A DNA stretch of 64,000 nt from Kitasatospora sp. NBC_00240 (GCF_026342405.1 NZ_JAPEMU010000001.1:7812001-7876000), one strand, 5' to 3'. Shown: positions 41,608 through 50,423, counted from the stretch's first letter. Numbers and translations: made by a program. The notes: generated by a model from the sequence alone, not told the origin.

Positions 41608-43119
41608 ATGTCCGGCGTCCCCCCGCCGGCCCGTCCGGAAAGCAGGCTCCCTGTGGGCACCTCCGCCACACCCGCCACCGCCGCCGAGTCCGCCGTCGCG
41701 AACGGGGCGGTCTCGTTCTGGTACGCCGAGACCGGATTGCCTGAACCCCGGCCACGGCTGGCCGGCCCGGCCGAGGTCGACGTGTGCATCGTCGGCGGCG
41801 GGTTCACCGGCCTGTGGACCGCCTACTACCTGAAGAAGGCGGACCCGTCCCTGCGGGTCACCGTGCTGGAGCGGCGGTTCTGCGGCTACGGCGCGTCGGG
41901 GCGCAACGGCGGCTGGCTGTACAGCGGCTTCGCCGGCCGCGGTGTCTTCGCCCGCCGGTACGGCCGGGACGCGGCGATCGGCATGCAGCGGGCGATGAAC
42001 GACGCGGTCGACGAGGTGATCCGGGTCGCGGCCACCGAGGGCATCGAGGCCGACATCGTCAAGGGCGGCGTGCTGGAGGTGGCCCGCAACCCCGCTCAGC
42101 TGGCGCGGCTCAAGGCCTTCGTCGCCCAGGAGCATGCCTACGGCCAGCAGGACCAGGTGCTGCTGGGGGCGGCGGAGTCGGCGGCCAGGATCGGCGTCGC
42201 GGGCGCCCTGGGCGGCAGCTGGGGGCCGCACGGCGCGCGGATCCAGCCGGTGAAGCTGCTGCGCGGCCTGGCCCGGGTCTGCGAGGCGCTGGGGGTGACC
42301 GTCCACGAGGCCACACCGGTCTCCGAGATCCGGCCGGGCAGCGGCACGGTCCCGGCCCGCGCGCTCACCCCGTACGGCGCCGTGTCGGCCCGCTTCGTGC
42401 TGCGGGCGACCGAGGGCTTCACGGCCGGGCTGCGCGGGGAGCGGCGGACCTGGCTGCCGATGAACTCCTCGATGATCGTCACCGACCCGCTGCCGCCGGA
42501 GTTCTGGGCCGGCGCGGGCTGGGAGGGCCGCGAGACCCTCGGCGACATGGCGCACGCCTACATGTACGCGCAGCGCACCGCCGACGACCGGATCGCCCTC
42601 GGCGGGCGCGGGGTGCCCTACCGATTCGGTTCGCGGGTCGACCACGACGGGGCCACCCGGCAGCGGACGGTCGAGCAGCTTCGGGACATCCTGCTGCGCT
42701 TCTTCCCCGCGGCCGGCGCGTACGTCGGCCCCCGCGCCGGGGTGGCGCACGCCTGGTCGGGCGTGCTCGGCGTGCCGCGCGACTGGTGCTCGACGGTGGA
42801 GCTCGACCCGGCCTCCGGCCTGGGCTGGGCCGGCGGGTACGTGGGCAGCGGCGTCACCACCACCAACCTGGCCGCCCGGACCTTGCGCGACCTGGTGCTG
42901 CGCGAGTCCGCGGGCCCCGGCGCCGCGGCGGACACCGCCCTCACCGCGCTGCCCTGGGTCGGGCACGCGGTGCGCCGCTGGGAGCCCGAGCCGCTGCGCT
43001 GGCTCGGCGTGCACGGGATGTACGCCGCCTACCACGCCGCCGACCGGCAGGAGAGCGGCGGCCGGGCCGGCACCTCGCCGATCGCCCGGATCGCGGACGT
43101 GGTCTCCGGGCGGCACTGA
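41608..43119 (+). CDS. FAD-dependent oxidoreductase, DAO/DadA-like
   Basis: A 503-residue flavoenzyme of the D-amino-acid/glycine oxidase family. It has the FAD motif CIVGGGFTGLWTAYYLKK, then ERRFCGYGASGRNGGWL with the flavin-contacting glycines. The C-terminal FAD-binding end is GWAGGYVGSGVTTTNLAART. The substrate is probably an amine or amino acid; the closest relatives by motif are gamma-glutamylputrescine-oxidase-like proteins. The start is uncertain among GTG 41590, GTG 41599, ATG 41608 and GTG 41653. TAGGGT at 41583-41588 suggests a very short leader. Confidence 0.85.
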   Translation: MSGVPPPARPESRLPVGTSATPATAAESAVANGAVSFWYAETGLPEPRPRLAGPAEVDVCIVGGGFTGLWTAYYLKKADPSLRVTVLERRFCGYGASGRNGGWLYSGFAGRGVFARRYGRDAAIGMQRAMNDAVDEVIRVAATEGIEADIVKGGVLEVARNPAQLARLKAFVAQEHAYGQQDQVLLGAAESAARIGVAGALGGSWGPHGARIQPVKLLRGLARVCEALGVTVHEATPVSEIRPGSGTVPARALTPYGAVSARFVLRATEGFTAGLRGERRTWLPMNSSMIVTDPLPPEFWAGAGWEGRETLGDMAHAYMYAQRTADDRIALGGRGVPYRFGSRVDHDGATRQRTVEQLRDILLRFFPAAGAYVGPRAGVAHAWSGVLGVPRDWCSTVELDPASGLGWAGGYVGSGVTTTNLAARTLRDLVLRESAGPGAAADTALTALPWVGHAVRRWEPEPLRWLGVHGMYAAYHAADRQESGGRAGTSPIARIADVVSGRH

Positions 43120-43323
43120 CCGCCGGGCTCCAGGGCGCCCGGGGTGCTGGGCCGTCCGGTCCACGGGCGACACCTGGACCGGTCCGCCGGGGGCGGCCGC
43201 CCCGATCGTCGGGCCGGACCGGGCCCGGGGAGCGAGAATCGGGAGCGACACCGATTGCGCCGCGTGCGGGCGGCTCCCGGACGGCCAGGGAAGCCCCCGG
43301 CGCCCCGAAGCGAAGGATCAGGC

Positions 43324-44238
43324 ATGGCAGAGGCACTCGCCGGGAAGGTCGCCCTGGTGGCCGGGGCGACCCGGGGAGCGGGGCGGGCGATCGCCGTCCA
43401 GCTCGGCACCGCCGGCGCCACCGTCTACGTCACCGGCCGCAGCACCGCGGGCCGGCCCTCGGAGTACAACCGGCCGGAGACCGTGGAGGAGACCGCCGCC
43501 CTGGTCACGGCCGCGGGCGGGCACGGCGTCGCGGTGGTCACCGACCACCTGGTGCCGGCGCAGGTCGAGGCCCTGGTCCGGCGGATCGAGGCGGAGCAGG
43601 GCCGGCTGGACGTCCTGGTGAACGACATCTGGGGCGGCGAACTGCTCTTCGAGTGGGACAGCACCGTCTGGGAGCACGACCTCGACAACGGACTGCGGCT
43701 GCTGCGCCTCGCCGTCGAGACCCACGCCGTCACCAGTCACTACGCGCTGCCGCTGCTGCTGCGCAACCCCGGCGGGCTGGTGGTCGAGATGACCGACGGC
43801 ACCGCCGAGTACAACCGGAGCAGGTACCGGGTCTCCTTTTTTTACGACATCGCCAAGTCCTCGGTGCTGCGGATGGCCTTCGCGCTCGGCCATGAACTCG
43901 GCCCGCGCGGCGCCACCGCCGTCGCGCTCACCCCCGGCTGGCTGCGCTCGGAGATGATGCTCGACAACTTCGGTGTCACCGAGGAGAACTGGCGCGACGC
44001 GCTGGAGCAGGTCCCGCACTTCTGCATCTCCGAGACTCCCGCGTACGTCGGCCGGGCCGTGGTCGCCCTGGCCACCGACCCGGAGCGCGCCCGCTGGAAC
44101 GGCGAGTCGCTCTCCAGCGCGCAGCTCGCCCGCGAGTACGGCTTCACCGACCTGGACGGCAGCCGGCCGGACGCCTGGCGCTACCTGGTGGAGGTCCAGG
44201 ACCCGGACCTGCCGGCCGACGCCACCGGCTACCGCTGA
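43324..44238 (+). CDS. SDR-family oxidoreductase
   Basis: A 304-residue short-chain dehydrogenase. The cofactor motif VAGATRGAGRAIAVQL is the classical TGxxxGxG variant with the acidic/basic discrimination at TGRST (favouring NADP). The catalytic Tyr and Lys are in FFYDIAKSS. The length exceeds the 250-residue norm because of a C-terminal extension after GRAVVALATDPE. ATG 43324 has GAAGGA upstream. The codons just before the catalytic Tyr form a run of seven T (TCC TTT TTT TAC), striking in this GC content. Confidence 0.9.
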   Translation: MAEALAGKVALVAGATRGAGRAIAVQLGTAGATVYVTGRSTAGRPSEYNRPETVEETAALVTAAGGHGVAVVTDHLVPAQVEALVRRIEAEQGRLDVLVNDIWGGELLFEWDSTVWEHDLDNGLRLLRLAVETHAVTSHYALPLLLRNPGGLVVEMTDGTAEYNRSRYRVSFFYDIAKSSVLRMAFALGHELGPRGATAVALTPGWLRSEMMLDNFGVTEENWRDALEQVPHFCISETPAYVGRAVVALATDPERARWNGESLSSAQLAREYGFTDLDGSRPDAWRYLVEVQDPDLPADATGYR

Positions 44239-44347
44239 CCCCCGGCGCCGACGCGGCCGCCGTCGGCCGGCGCACCGGAGCGACCTCGGCCGCAACTTCG
44301 GGACGCCGGGTCGGCCCTGGCGGCCTTGGCGGCCTTGACCCGACCGC

Positions 44348-44397
44348 AATCTGACGGGTCTTCCGAAAAATTCATTTCTGTGGTATTATGTCAGATT
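44348..44397 (+). promoter_or_regulatory. AT-rich promoter framed by an 8-bp inverted repeat
   Basis: TATTAT at 44384-44389 is a strong -10; TTCCGA at 44361-44366 is a weak -35 at 17 bp. AATCTGAC (44348-44355) and GTCAGATT (44390-44397) form a perfect inverted repeat framing the promoter, with centres 42 bp apart (four helical turns). This points to two repressor or activator half-sites controlling the methyltransferase. Confidence 0.55.
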
Positions 44398-44418
44398 TTG
44401 CGAGTAGTGTCTCGCGCC

Positions 44419-45291
44419 ATGGTGAACAACGAACAGCCGAGCCGGACGGCTCTCATGTCGGCCGCGGCGCGTGCGGCCCATCTCCTCGTCGACAGTGCCC
44501 CGCCGATCTTCGCCGACCCGCTGGCACGGCGGCTTCTGGGCGAGCAGGCGGACGAACTCCTCGGCTATCACCTGGCCTACGGCGATCACCCCGTCCTGTC
44601 CGGAGCGCGGACGGCGGCCGCCACCCGCAGCCGCTACACCGAGGACCGGCTGGCCGTACTGGCCGCCCAGGGCGTCGACCAGTACGTGATTCTCGGGGCG
44701 GGGCTGGACTCCTTCGCCTACCGGTCGGAACCGACCGGGCGGGTCCGGGTGTTCGAGGTCGACCGGCCGGCGACGCAGCACTGGAAGCAGGCCGTGCTGG
44801 TCCGGGCGGGAGTGGTGGTGCCGCCGTCCGCCGCCTTCGTGGCGGTGGACTTCGAGCAGGCGTCCGCCCGGACCCTGGTGGACGAGCTGGTGCGGGCGGG
44901 GTTCGATCCGGGCCGGCCCGCGCTGGTCAGCTGGCTGGGGGTCACCATGTACCTGAGCCGGGAGGCGATCGGGCAGACCCTGGCGGCGGTCGGCGGTCTC
45001 GCGCCCGGCACCGAGCTCGTCGTGGAGCATCTGCTCCCGGCCGAGCTGCGGGACGAGGCGGGCCAGGCGTACGCGGAGGTGGTCATGGCCGCGGCGGCCG
45101 AGCAGGGCGAGCCCTGGCGGACCTTCCTCGGTGTCGAGGAGATGGCCGACCTCCTGGGCGAGTTCGGGCTCCGGCCGATCGGGAGCGTCGGGCAGCGGGA
45201 GACCGTGCCGGCCGCCGAGTGGGAGCGGTCGGACTCGCTCCGGCCGTTCGAACTGTCCGTGCTGGCCCGCGCGAGCGTCCCCGCACGCTGA
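44419..45291 (+). CDS. Class I SAM-dependent methyltransferase, TcmP/LCM-like
   Basis: A 290-residue O-methyltransferase of the leucine-carboxyl-methyltransferase/TcmP family. The hallmark ILGAGLDSFAYR is the SAM-binding motif. VFEVDRPATQHWK carries the acidic ribose contact, and ALVSWLGVTMYLSREAI is the conserved post-motif helix. Family members often modify polyketides or carboxylates. ATG 44419 lies 30 bases after the likely -10. The upstream region is one of the most AT-rich in the window. A tRNA-like gene follows. Confidence 0.88.
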   Translation: MVNNEQPSRTALMSAAARAAHLLVDSAPPIFADPLARRLLGEQADELLGYHLAYGDHPVLSGARTAAATRSRYTEDRLAVLAAQGVDQYVILGAGLDSFAYRSEPTGRVRVFEVDRPATQHWKQAVLVRAGVVVPPSAAFVAVDFEQASARTLVDELVRAGFDPGRPALVSWLGVTMYLSREAIGQTLAAVGGLAPGTELVVEHLLPAELRDEAGQAYAEVVMAAAAEQGEPWRTFLGVEEMADLLGEFGLRPIGSVGQRETVPAAEWERSDSLRPFELSVLARASVPAR

Positions 45292-45684
45292 GCGGCCCGC
45301 CGCCGGCGCCCCCGGTCCGGCTCGGGCACCCCTGCTGACCTGGTACTGTTCTTCCTGTCGAGAGAGTGATCTCTGGTCAGGCGTCGGTGGTGCTGGTGGA
45401 GCACGTCCTACTTTCAGTAGGAAGAGTCCGTTCGAATCGGGCCCGGCGCTCCATTCTTTTCCGGCGGCCTTCCGCCTGTCCTCCCCGGCGGCCTTCCCGG
45501 CCTCTCCCGGGCCTGCGAGCCCGGCGGGCATCGACATCCTCCCCGCCCCGGCGATGTGCCGGCTGCCGCCTTCCCTCACCGGATGCGCGAGCCCACGGCG
45601 TACCCGGACGGGCGACGCGACCTCGCCCCTGCCCCCGGAGCGGCTCGGCGGCAGTCCCGTCCGGGTACGCGTCCTGCCGGCGGG
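45292..45684. other. Gap holding an atypical tRNA gene
   Basis: TGGTACTGT at 45341-45349 looks like an extended -10. A small hairpin (AGAGA-GTGA-TCTCT, 45361-45374) precedes the tRNA at 45381-45453. From 45454 to 45684 the sequence is CCGG-rich with CGGCGGCCTTCC repeated twice, and shows no gene. Confidence 0.6.
45381..45453 (+). tRNA. tRNA-like gene, anticodon UUC (Glu), atypical
   Basis: A 73-base cloverleaf folds with all stems paired. Acceptor GCGTCGG/CCGGCGC is 7 bp with one G-U; the D stem is GTGC/GCAC. The anticodon stem TCCTA/TAGGA has loop CTTTCAG (U33, anticodon TTC at 45413-45415). The T stem GTCCG/CGGGC has loop TTCGAAT, and CCA is encoded. Unusual points are U instead of A at position 14, a variable region of only three bases, U as discriminator, and a body sequence unlike the usual actinobacterial tRNA-Glu. 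It may be a specialised or horizontally acquired tRNA-Glu, or a decaying copy. Confidence 0.65.
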
Positions 45685-45945
45685 TCAGGAGCGGGGCTGC
45701 TCCCGACGGTGGACCTGACCGGCCGGCCTGCGGGTGGGGCTGTTCGGCAGGACCTCGCCCGGGTGGCCCGCCTCGTACCGCTCGATGCCGCGGAGCAGCG
45801 CGTCGTAGGTGGCGTCGTCCAAGGCGTACGCCCCGCCGGCGCGGTGGGCCGCCCTGGCGGCCGCGGCCGTCCCGACGGCGCGGGTGTAGGCGTCGGAGTC
45901 GGCGAGCACGGCGATGGGGGCGGTGGAGGTCATGCCTCCCATCAT
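45685..45945 (-). CDS. Small hypothetical protein
   Basis: An 86-residue protein of unknown function. Internal starts at 45942 and 45933 are also possible. ATG 45945 has AGAGG eight bases upstream. The middle, AGGAYALDDATYDALLRGIERYEAGHPGEVLP, resembles a small helical domain seen in actinobacterial hypothetical proteins. The tail is basic (RREQPRS). It is divergent from the MBL-fold gene. Confidence 0.6.
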   Translation of the reverse strand: MMGGMTSTAPIAVLADSDAYTRAVGTAAAARAAHRAGGAYALDDATYDALLRGIERYEAGHPGEVLPNSPTRRPAGQVHRREQPRS

Positions 45946-46248
45946 GGCGGTGACCTCTGACAACGCGGCCCGGCCGGCGGTCCCCGTCCGGCCGTCCGGG
46001 ATGCGCCGCCACCCCGGACGCCACGCCGCCGGCGCGGGCCGGGCCGGCAGACGGCCGGGCGGGCAGACGGCGCCGGGCGGGAACGGCCGGGTGGCCGGAG
46101 GCACGGCGGGGCGGTGTCCGGTCGGTGGACAGGTCGGCGGGCGGGCGGTCCGGGCTTCGGACGGTTTCCACCCTTTTGCGGCCGTGGGACTGTGGTGATC
46201 GTGTGGGTTCGGGGGCGCACTTGACCCAACATCGGCATAATCGCGGCC
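45946..46248. other. Divergent gap before the MBL-fold gene
   Basis: CATAAT at 46236-46241 is a good -10. The ATG at 46249 follows it by seven bases, so the MBL transcript may be leaderless. TTGACC at 46221-46226 is too close to serve as its -35. The rest is GC-rich without recognisable features. Confidence 0.5.
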
Positions 46249-47271
46249 ATGACGATCGCGCGTGCGAACATGAGCACGATTGCTGAAGACCTGTACGTAT
46301 GGCTTCCGCCGAAGCGGGGCTGGGGCCTGGCCAACTGCGGCCTGTTGACCTCGCCGCGCACCGCGGCCTGGATCGACACCCCCTACGACCCCACGCTGGC
46401 GGGGGAGTTCCTGGCCGAGAGCCGCAAGCGGCTGGCCGCCGGGGTGACGGTCGACCGCGTGATCGTCACCCACGCGAACGGGGACCACCTCTGGGGCGCG
46501 GGCGTGCTGCCGGACGCCGAGGTGATCGCCACCAAGGAAGCCCTGGAGCACATCCACTACGAGCCCACCCCGCAGCAGCAGCACGCGCTGGTCAAGGGCG
46601 CCGACCCGGCCTCGTCGCTCGGCTGGTACCTCGCCGAGCACTTCGGGCAGTTCGACTGGTCGAGCACCGAGCCGGTGCACCCGACCCTGATGTTCCAGGG
46701 CGAACTCGAACTGCGGGTCGGGGACCACCCCGTGCATGTGATCGGCCTGCCGCCGGCGCACACCGAGGGAGACCTCATCGTGCACCTGCCCCGGCAGAAG
46801 GCGGTCTTCTCCGGCGACATCATCTTCGCCTCCACCGAGGAGTTCCCCGGCGACCACCCGGTGCACTGGGCCGGACCGCTGCAGAACGTGATCGACGCCT
46901 GCGGGCGGGTGCTGGACACCGGGGCCGAGATCGTCATACCCGGCCACGGTCCGGTGCTCGACCGGGCCGGGGTCCAGCGGCACATCGCCCACCTCGCGCA
47001 CGTCCAGGAGCGGGCGCACGCCCTGCACGCGGCCGGGATCCCCGCGCTGGACGCCGCCCGGCGGGTGATCGCCGAGGGACGTCACCCCGAACTCGGGCTG
47101 CCCGAACGCCTGGTGGTCACCATCGGCTCCGAGTACCGGCACCTGGACGGCTCCGAGCAGCCGGCCGTCCTCGACGTGATGAGCCAGGTCGCCACCGTGG
47201 CGCGGGAGCTGGAGCCGGCCAGGATCCCCGGCCGGCGGACCGCCGACGGCCGGCCGGTGCTGCCGGGCTGA
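46249..47271 (+). CDS. MBL-fold metallo-hydrolase
   Basis: A 340-residue metallo-beta-lactamase-fold hydrolase. The metal motif is THANGDHLWG, a variant HxHxDH in which the second His is Asn. Further ligands are PPAHTEGDLIV, FSGDIIF and VIPGHGPV. This variant is found in a group acting on small esters, lactones or thioesters; the substrate here is unknown. The start ATG 46249 is seven bases from a -10 (leaderless); ATG 46270 is an alternative. A 159-bp gap separates it from the conservon. Confidence 0.87.
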   Translation: MTIARANMSTIAEDLYVWLPPKRGWGLANCGLLTSPRTAAWIDTPYDPTLAGEFLAESRKRLAAGVTVDRVIVTHANGDHLWGAGVLPDAEVIATKEALEHIHYEPTPQQQHALVKGADPASSLGWYLAEHFGQFDWSSTEPVHPTLMFQGELELRVGDHPVHVIGLPPAHTEGDLIVHLPRQKAVFSGDIIFASTEEFPGDHPVHWAGPLQNVIDACGRVLDTGAEIVIPGHGPVLDRAGVQRHIAHLAHVQERAHALHAAGIPALDAARRVIAEGRHPELGLPERLVVTIGSEYRHLDGSEQPAVLDVMSQVATVARELEPARIPGRRTADGRPVLPG

Positions 47272-47430
47272 TCCCCGGCCCGGACCGCCACCCGGGGCTG
47301 TGCCGCCACGGCGCCGGCACCGGTGGCGACCGCGCCGGCAGCACCTGCCGCACCGGCCGCCCCACCGCGTCCCCACCCGTGGTGGTCCGGCCGGATCCCG
47401 CCGGATCCCCCCATTCGACCGAGGACTTCG

Positions 47431-49056
47431 ATGACGCAGATCGCGCTGCTCGCCCTGGCGGCCCTCAGTGCCGCCGCCCTGGTGGCAACCGGCGTGCTGG
47501 CCCGCGCCCGCCGGCGCGTCACGGCCCGGGCCCGGGCCGCCGAGGAGCGGCTGACCCGCACCGAGGAGCGCGCCCGGGAGGCCGAGGCCAGGCTCGCCCG
47601 CAGCGAGGAACACGGCCGGACCGCCGAGGCCGGGCTCGCCCGGAGCGAGGAGCGGGGCCGGACCGCCGAGGACCGGCTGGCCAGGAGCGAGGAGCGGCTG
47701 CGGGCCGCCGAGGACGGCACCCGCGCGCTGCTCGCCGAGATCGGCCACCTGGCCGACGAGCGGCTGCCGGCCACCGCGCTCGCGCTGGCCCACCCCATCG
47801 CGCCCGTCCCCGGACCGAAGGCCCCCGGCCGCACCGGGGAGCACGCCGAACGGGCGCTGCAGGCCGTCCTGGACGCCTGCGTCGCCGCCGTCACCGGCGA
47901 GCGCGACCGGGTGGACGGCGCGGCCCGGGCCACCATGCGCGGAGCGGCCTCCAAGATCCAGACCCTGCTGTACCAGATCCAGAGCCTGGTCCAGCAGTTG
48001 CAGCACGACAACGACGACCCCCGACTGCTCGAGGTGGACTTCCGCAACGAGGTCGCGCTGCGCCGCATCCAGACCGTGGCCGTCCTCTGCGAGGCCTGGC
48101 CCGGGCTGGCCCGGACGGACTCCCCGCTGGCCGAGGTGGTGCTGGGCGCGCTGTCCCGGGTGCCCGGCTACGCCCGGATCAAGGTCGCCAACCACCTGCG
48201 GGAGGAGCGGCTGGCCGTGGTCGCCCGCGCCGCCGAACCGCTCGCCGTCGCGATCGCCGAGCTGCTCGCCAACGCCACCGCCTACTCCCACCCGGAGACC
48301 GAGGTCCCGGTGACCGTCCAGCAGGGCGGGCGCGGGGCGCTGGTGGTCATCGACGACAGCGGGATCGGCATGGAGGACGACCAGTTGGGTCGGGCCAAGC
48401 GGCTGCTCTCCGGCCCGTCCGAGGTGCTTCTCACCGAGCTCGGCAACCCGCCGAAGGCCGGCTTCGCGGTCGTCGGCAAGCTCGCCCGCCAGTACGGCTT
48501 CACCTGCCACATCGAGCCGTCCCCGTACGGCGGGATGCGGACCATCGTGCGGATTCCCGGTGCGCTGCTGACCGTGGTGGATGCCGAGCAGCCGCTCTCC
48601 GTGCTGACGCCGCTGCCGGTGGCCGCACCGCTGCCGGCTGCGAGCCGGCCACCGCTGGCCGGTCCGGCTGCGGCGCCGGCTCGCGAGCCCGAGGCGGCCA
48701 CGGCTGCCGGCAACGACCCCGACCCCGCGCCGGCCGCGACTCCTGCCGAACAGGCTGTCACCCCCGCCGGACCAGCCCCCACCGGGCCCGGCGCCCTGTC
48801 GCCCGTACCGGTCGGCGACGGCAGCGAGCTGCCCAGCCGTCGCCGGCGGGCGCCGCTGCCGCAGCAGCCGACCGCCGCCGTGGACCGGCCCGAGGCCCGG
48901 GTCGCCCCGGAGCGAACCCCCGAGCAGGCCGCCGCGCGCTGGCAGGCCCTGCAGGACGGCACCGGCTCCGGGCGGGCCGCCGTCGCCTCGTCCGAACCCA
49001 GCCCCTCGTCCGAACCCAGCCCCACGTCCGAGACCACCCGAGGAGCCCACCAGTGA
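47431..49056 (+). CDS. cvnA: Conservon sensor-kinase-like protein CvnA
   Basis: A 541-residue protein that heads the conservon. One N-terminal hydrophobic segment (about 4-24) is followed by a coiled-coil stretch of ERLTRTEERAREAEARLARSEE-type repeats (about 30-95). A helical domain then leads to an HATPase: ELLANATAYSHPETEV (N box) and VVIDDSGIGME (G1). The C-terminal 150 residues are a Pro/Ala-rich tail ending SSEPSPSSEPSPTSE. There is no clear phospho-accepting His box, as in other conservon sensors. Its stop overlaps cvnB (GTGA). Confidence 0.92.
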   Translation: MTQIALLALAALSAAALVATGVLARARRRVTARARAAEERLTRTEERAREAEARLARSEEHGRTAEAGLARSEERGRTAEDRLARSEERLRAAEDGTRALLAEIGHLADERLPATALALAHPIAPVPGPKAPGRTGEHAERALQAVLDACVAAVTGERDRVDGAARATMRGAASKIQTLLYQIQSLVQQLQHDNDDPRLLEVDFRNEVALRRIQTVAVLCEAWPGLARTDSPLAEVVLGALSRVPGYARIKVANHLREERLAVVARAAEPLAVAIAELLANATAYSHPETEVPVTVQQGGRGALVVIDDSGIGMEDDQLGRAKRLLSGPSEVLLTELGNPPKAGFAVVGKLARQYGFTCHIEPSPYGGMRTIVRIPGALLTVVDAEQPLSVLTPLPVAAPLPAASRPPLAGPAAAPAREPEAATAAGNDPDPAPAATPAEQAVTPAGPAPTGPGALSPVPVGDGSELPSRRRRAPLPQQPTAAVDRPEARVAPERTPEQAAARWQALQDGTGSGRAAVASSEPSPSSEPSPTSETTRGAHQ

Positions 49057-49481
49057 GCACGTCCCGACCTCCCGTCACCGACGAGATCTCCTGGGTGCTG
49101 ACCCCGCTGCTGGAGCTGCCCGGGGTGCTGCACGCCGTCATCGCCACCGGAGACGGCCTCGTCGAGGGTGCCTCGAAGGACCTCAGCCGGGCCTCCGCCG
49201 AGCGGGTCGCCGCGATGACGGCCACCGTGCACGCCGCCGCCCGCGCGTTCACCACCGCGTTCACCGACGTGGAGCAGCCGAAGCTGGCCCAGACCGTGGT
49301 GGAGTCCGACCTCGGGTTCGCCGTGGTCGTTCCGGCGGGGCAGAACACCTCGCTGGCCGTCTTCGCCGCGCCGGACGCCCAACTCGGCAACGTCGCCTAC
49401 CAGATGCAGGTCCAGGTCGCGGCCCTCTCCCGGGCGATGGCCAGCCCGGCCCGGCAACAGGACGCCGTCGCCCGAACATGA
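49053..49481 (+). CDS. cvnB: Roadblock/LC7 domain protein CvnB
   Basis: A 142-residue roadblock/LC7 protein, an MglB-like regulator of the small GTPase encoded two genes downstream. The signature is ISWVLTPLLELPGVLHAVIATGDGLVEGAS with a later helix VAAMTATVHAAAR. GTG 49053 overlaps the cvnA stop, and its own stop overlaps the cvnC start, so translation is coupled on both sides. GAGGAG precedes the start. Confidence 0.93.
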   Translation: MSTSRPPVTDEISWVLTPLLELPGVLHAVIATGDGLVEGASKDLSRASAERVAAMTATVHAAARAFTTAFTDVEQPKLAQTVVESDLGFAVVVPAGQNTSLAVFAAPDAQLGNVAYQMQVQVAALSRAMASPARQQDAVART

Positions 49482-49834
49482 CCGCCGTCCCCCCGCGCCG
49501 CCGCCTGGTGCCCGCCTACCTGGCCACCGGAGGCCGCAGCCGGCCCAGCCGTGCCGCCTTCGACCGGCTGACCCTCCTGCACTCCGCCAGTCCGGACCCG
49601 CCGCAGGGCCTGGAGGCCGAACACCGGCGCCTGTGGGAGCTGTTGCGCCCCGGCGCGCTGACCCTGGTGGAGGCGGCGGCGCACCTGCGCCTGCCGGTCA
49701 GCGCCACCAACTTCCTCGCGGCCGATCTGGTCGACGCGGGCGGCCTGCAGGCCCGCAGTCCGATCCCGCGCGCCCAGCAGATCGACCGCACCCTCGTCGA
49801 GAGGCTCCTCGATGGACTCCGCAGCCTCCGGTAG
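49478..49834 (+). CDS. cvnC: DUF742 protein CvnC
   Basis: A 118-residue DUF742 winged-helix-like protein. Conserved blocks are RLVPAYLATGGR near the N-terminus and GALTLVEAAAHLRLPVSATNFLAADLVDAGGLQAR, an HTH-like region. It occurs only in conservons and related operons; in S. coelicolor the four proteins form a membrane complex with the GTPase. ATG 49478 overlaps the cvnB stop. Its 3' end overlaps cvnD by 23 bp. Confidence 0.93.
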   Translation: MTAVPPRRRLVPAYLATGGRSRPSRAAFDRLTLLHSASPDPPQGLEAEHRRLWELLRPGALTLVEAAAHLRLPVSATNFLAADLVDAGGLQARSPIPRAQQIDRTLVERLLDGLRSLR

Positions 49835-50423
49835 CCGGATCGGCTACCTGCCCGACCGGGACCAGATCCTGATGAAGATGCTGGTCGCCGGCCCGTTCGG
49901 GGTCGGCAAGACCACCCTCATCCGGACCTTGTCCGAGATCCCCACCCTGCACACCGAGGAGGTGATGACCGAGACCGCCGCCCCGGTGGACGACGTCGCC
50001 GGCCTGCCCGACAAGACCACCACCACCGTCGCGGTCGACTTCGGCCGCCTCACCCTGCCCGGCGAGGTGGTGCTCTACCTCTTCGGCACCCCCGGCCAGC
50101 GCCGGTTCTTCCCGCTCTGGCAGGACATCGCGCGCGGCGCCCTCGGCGCGCTCGTGCTGGCCGACACCCGCCGGCTGGCCGAGTCCTTCGAGATCATGGA
50201 CATGGTGGAGGAGCAGGGCCTGCCGTACGCGGTCGCGGTCAACTGCTTCCCGGACGCGCCCGCGCACTCCGCCGAGGTGCTGCGCGGGCACCTCGACCTG
50301 CACCCCGACACCCCGTTGGTGCTGTGCGACGCCCGTGACCGCGCCACCAGCGTCGAGGCGCTGATCGCCTTGGCCGAACACGTCCTGCACAGCCTGCCCA
50401 GCCTGCCCCAGGAGCAGCGGTGA
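49812..50423 (+). CDS. cvnD: Conservon small GTPase CvnD
   Basis: A 203-residue MglA-like GTPase. Walker A/G1 is GPFGVGKTT (residues about 28-36) and G3 is LFGTPGQRRFFPLW. G4 is altered: NKxD is replaced by NCFPD, as in other conservon GTPases. It acts as the output switch of the CvnA-CvnB-CvnC complex. It starts inside cvnC and its stop overlaps the P450 gene, indicating tight coupling. Confidence 0.93.
   Translation: MDSAASGSRIGYLPDRDQILMKMLVAGPFGVGKTTLIRTLSEIPTLHTEEVMTETAAPVDDVAGLPDKTTTTVAVDFGRLTLPGEVVLYLFGTPGQRRFFPLWQDIARGALGALVLADTRRLAESFEIMDMVEEQGLPYAVAVNCFPDAPAHSAEVLRGHLDLHPDTPLVLCDARDRATSVEALIALAEHVLHSLPSLPQEQR

Noticed and set aside
45685..45945. Small hypothetical protein considered as an NAD-dependent DNA ligase fragment because of YDALLRGIE
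   Set aside because: The similarity is limited to a few residues of a helical motif; no other ligase feature is present.
46221..46241. TTGACC plus CATAAT as a complete promoter for the MBL-fold gene
   Set aside because: The two elements are only about 9-11 bp apart, too close for sigma-70 type recognition; only the -10 is retained.
46299..49481. A 1060-codon open frame running through MBL-fold, cvnA and cvnB
   Set aside because: Only its last 142 codons are real (cvnB); the rest is out of frame with the two recognised genes.
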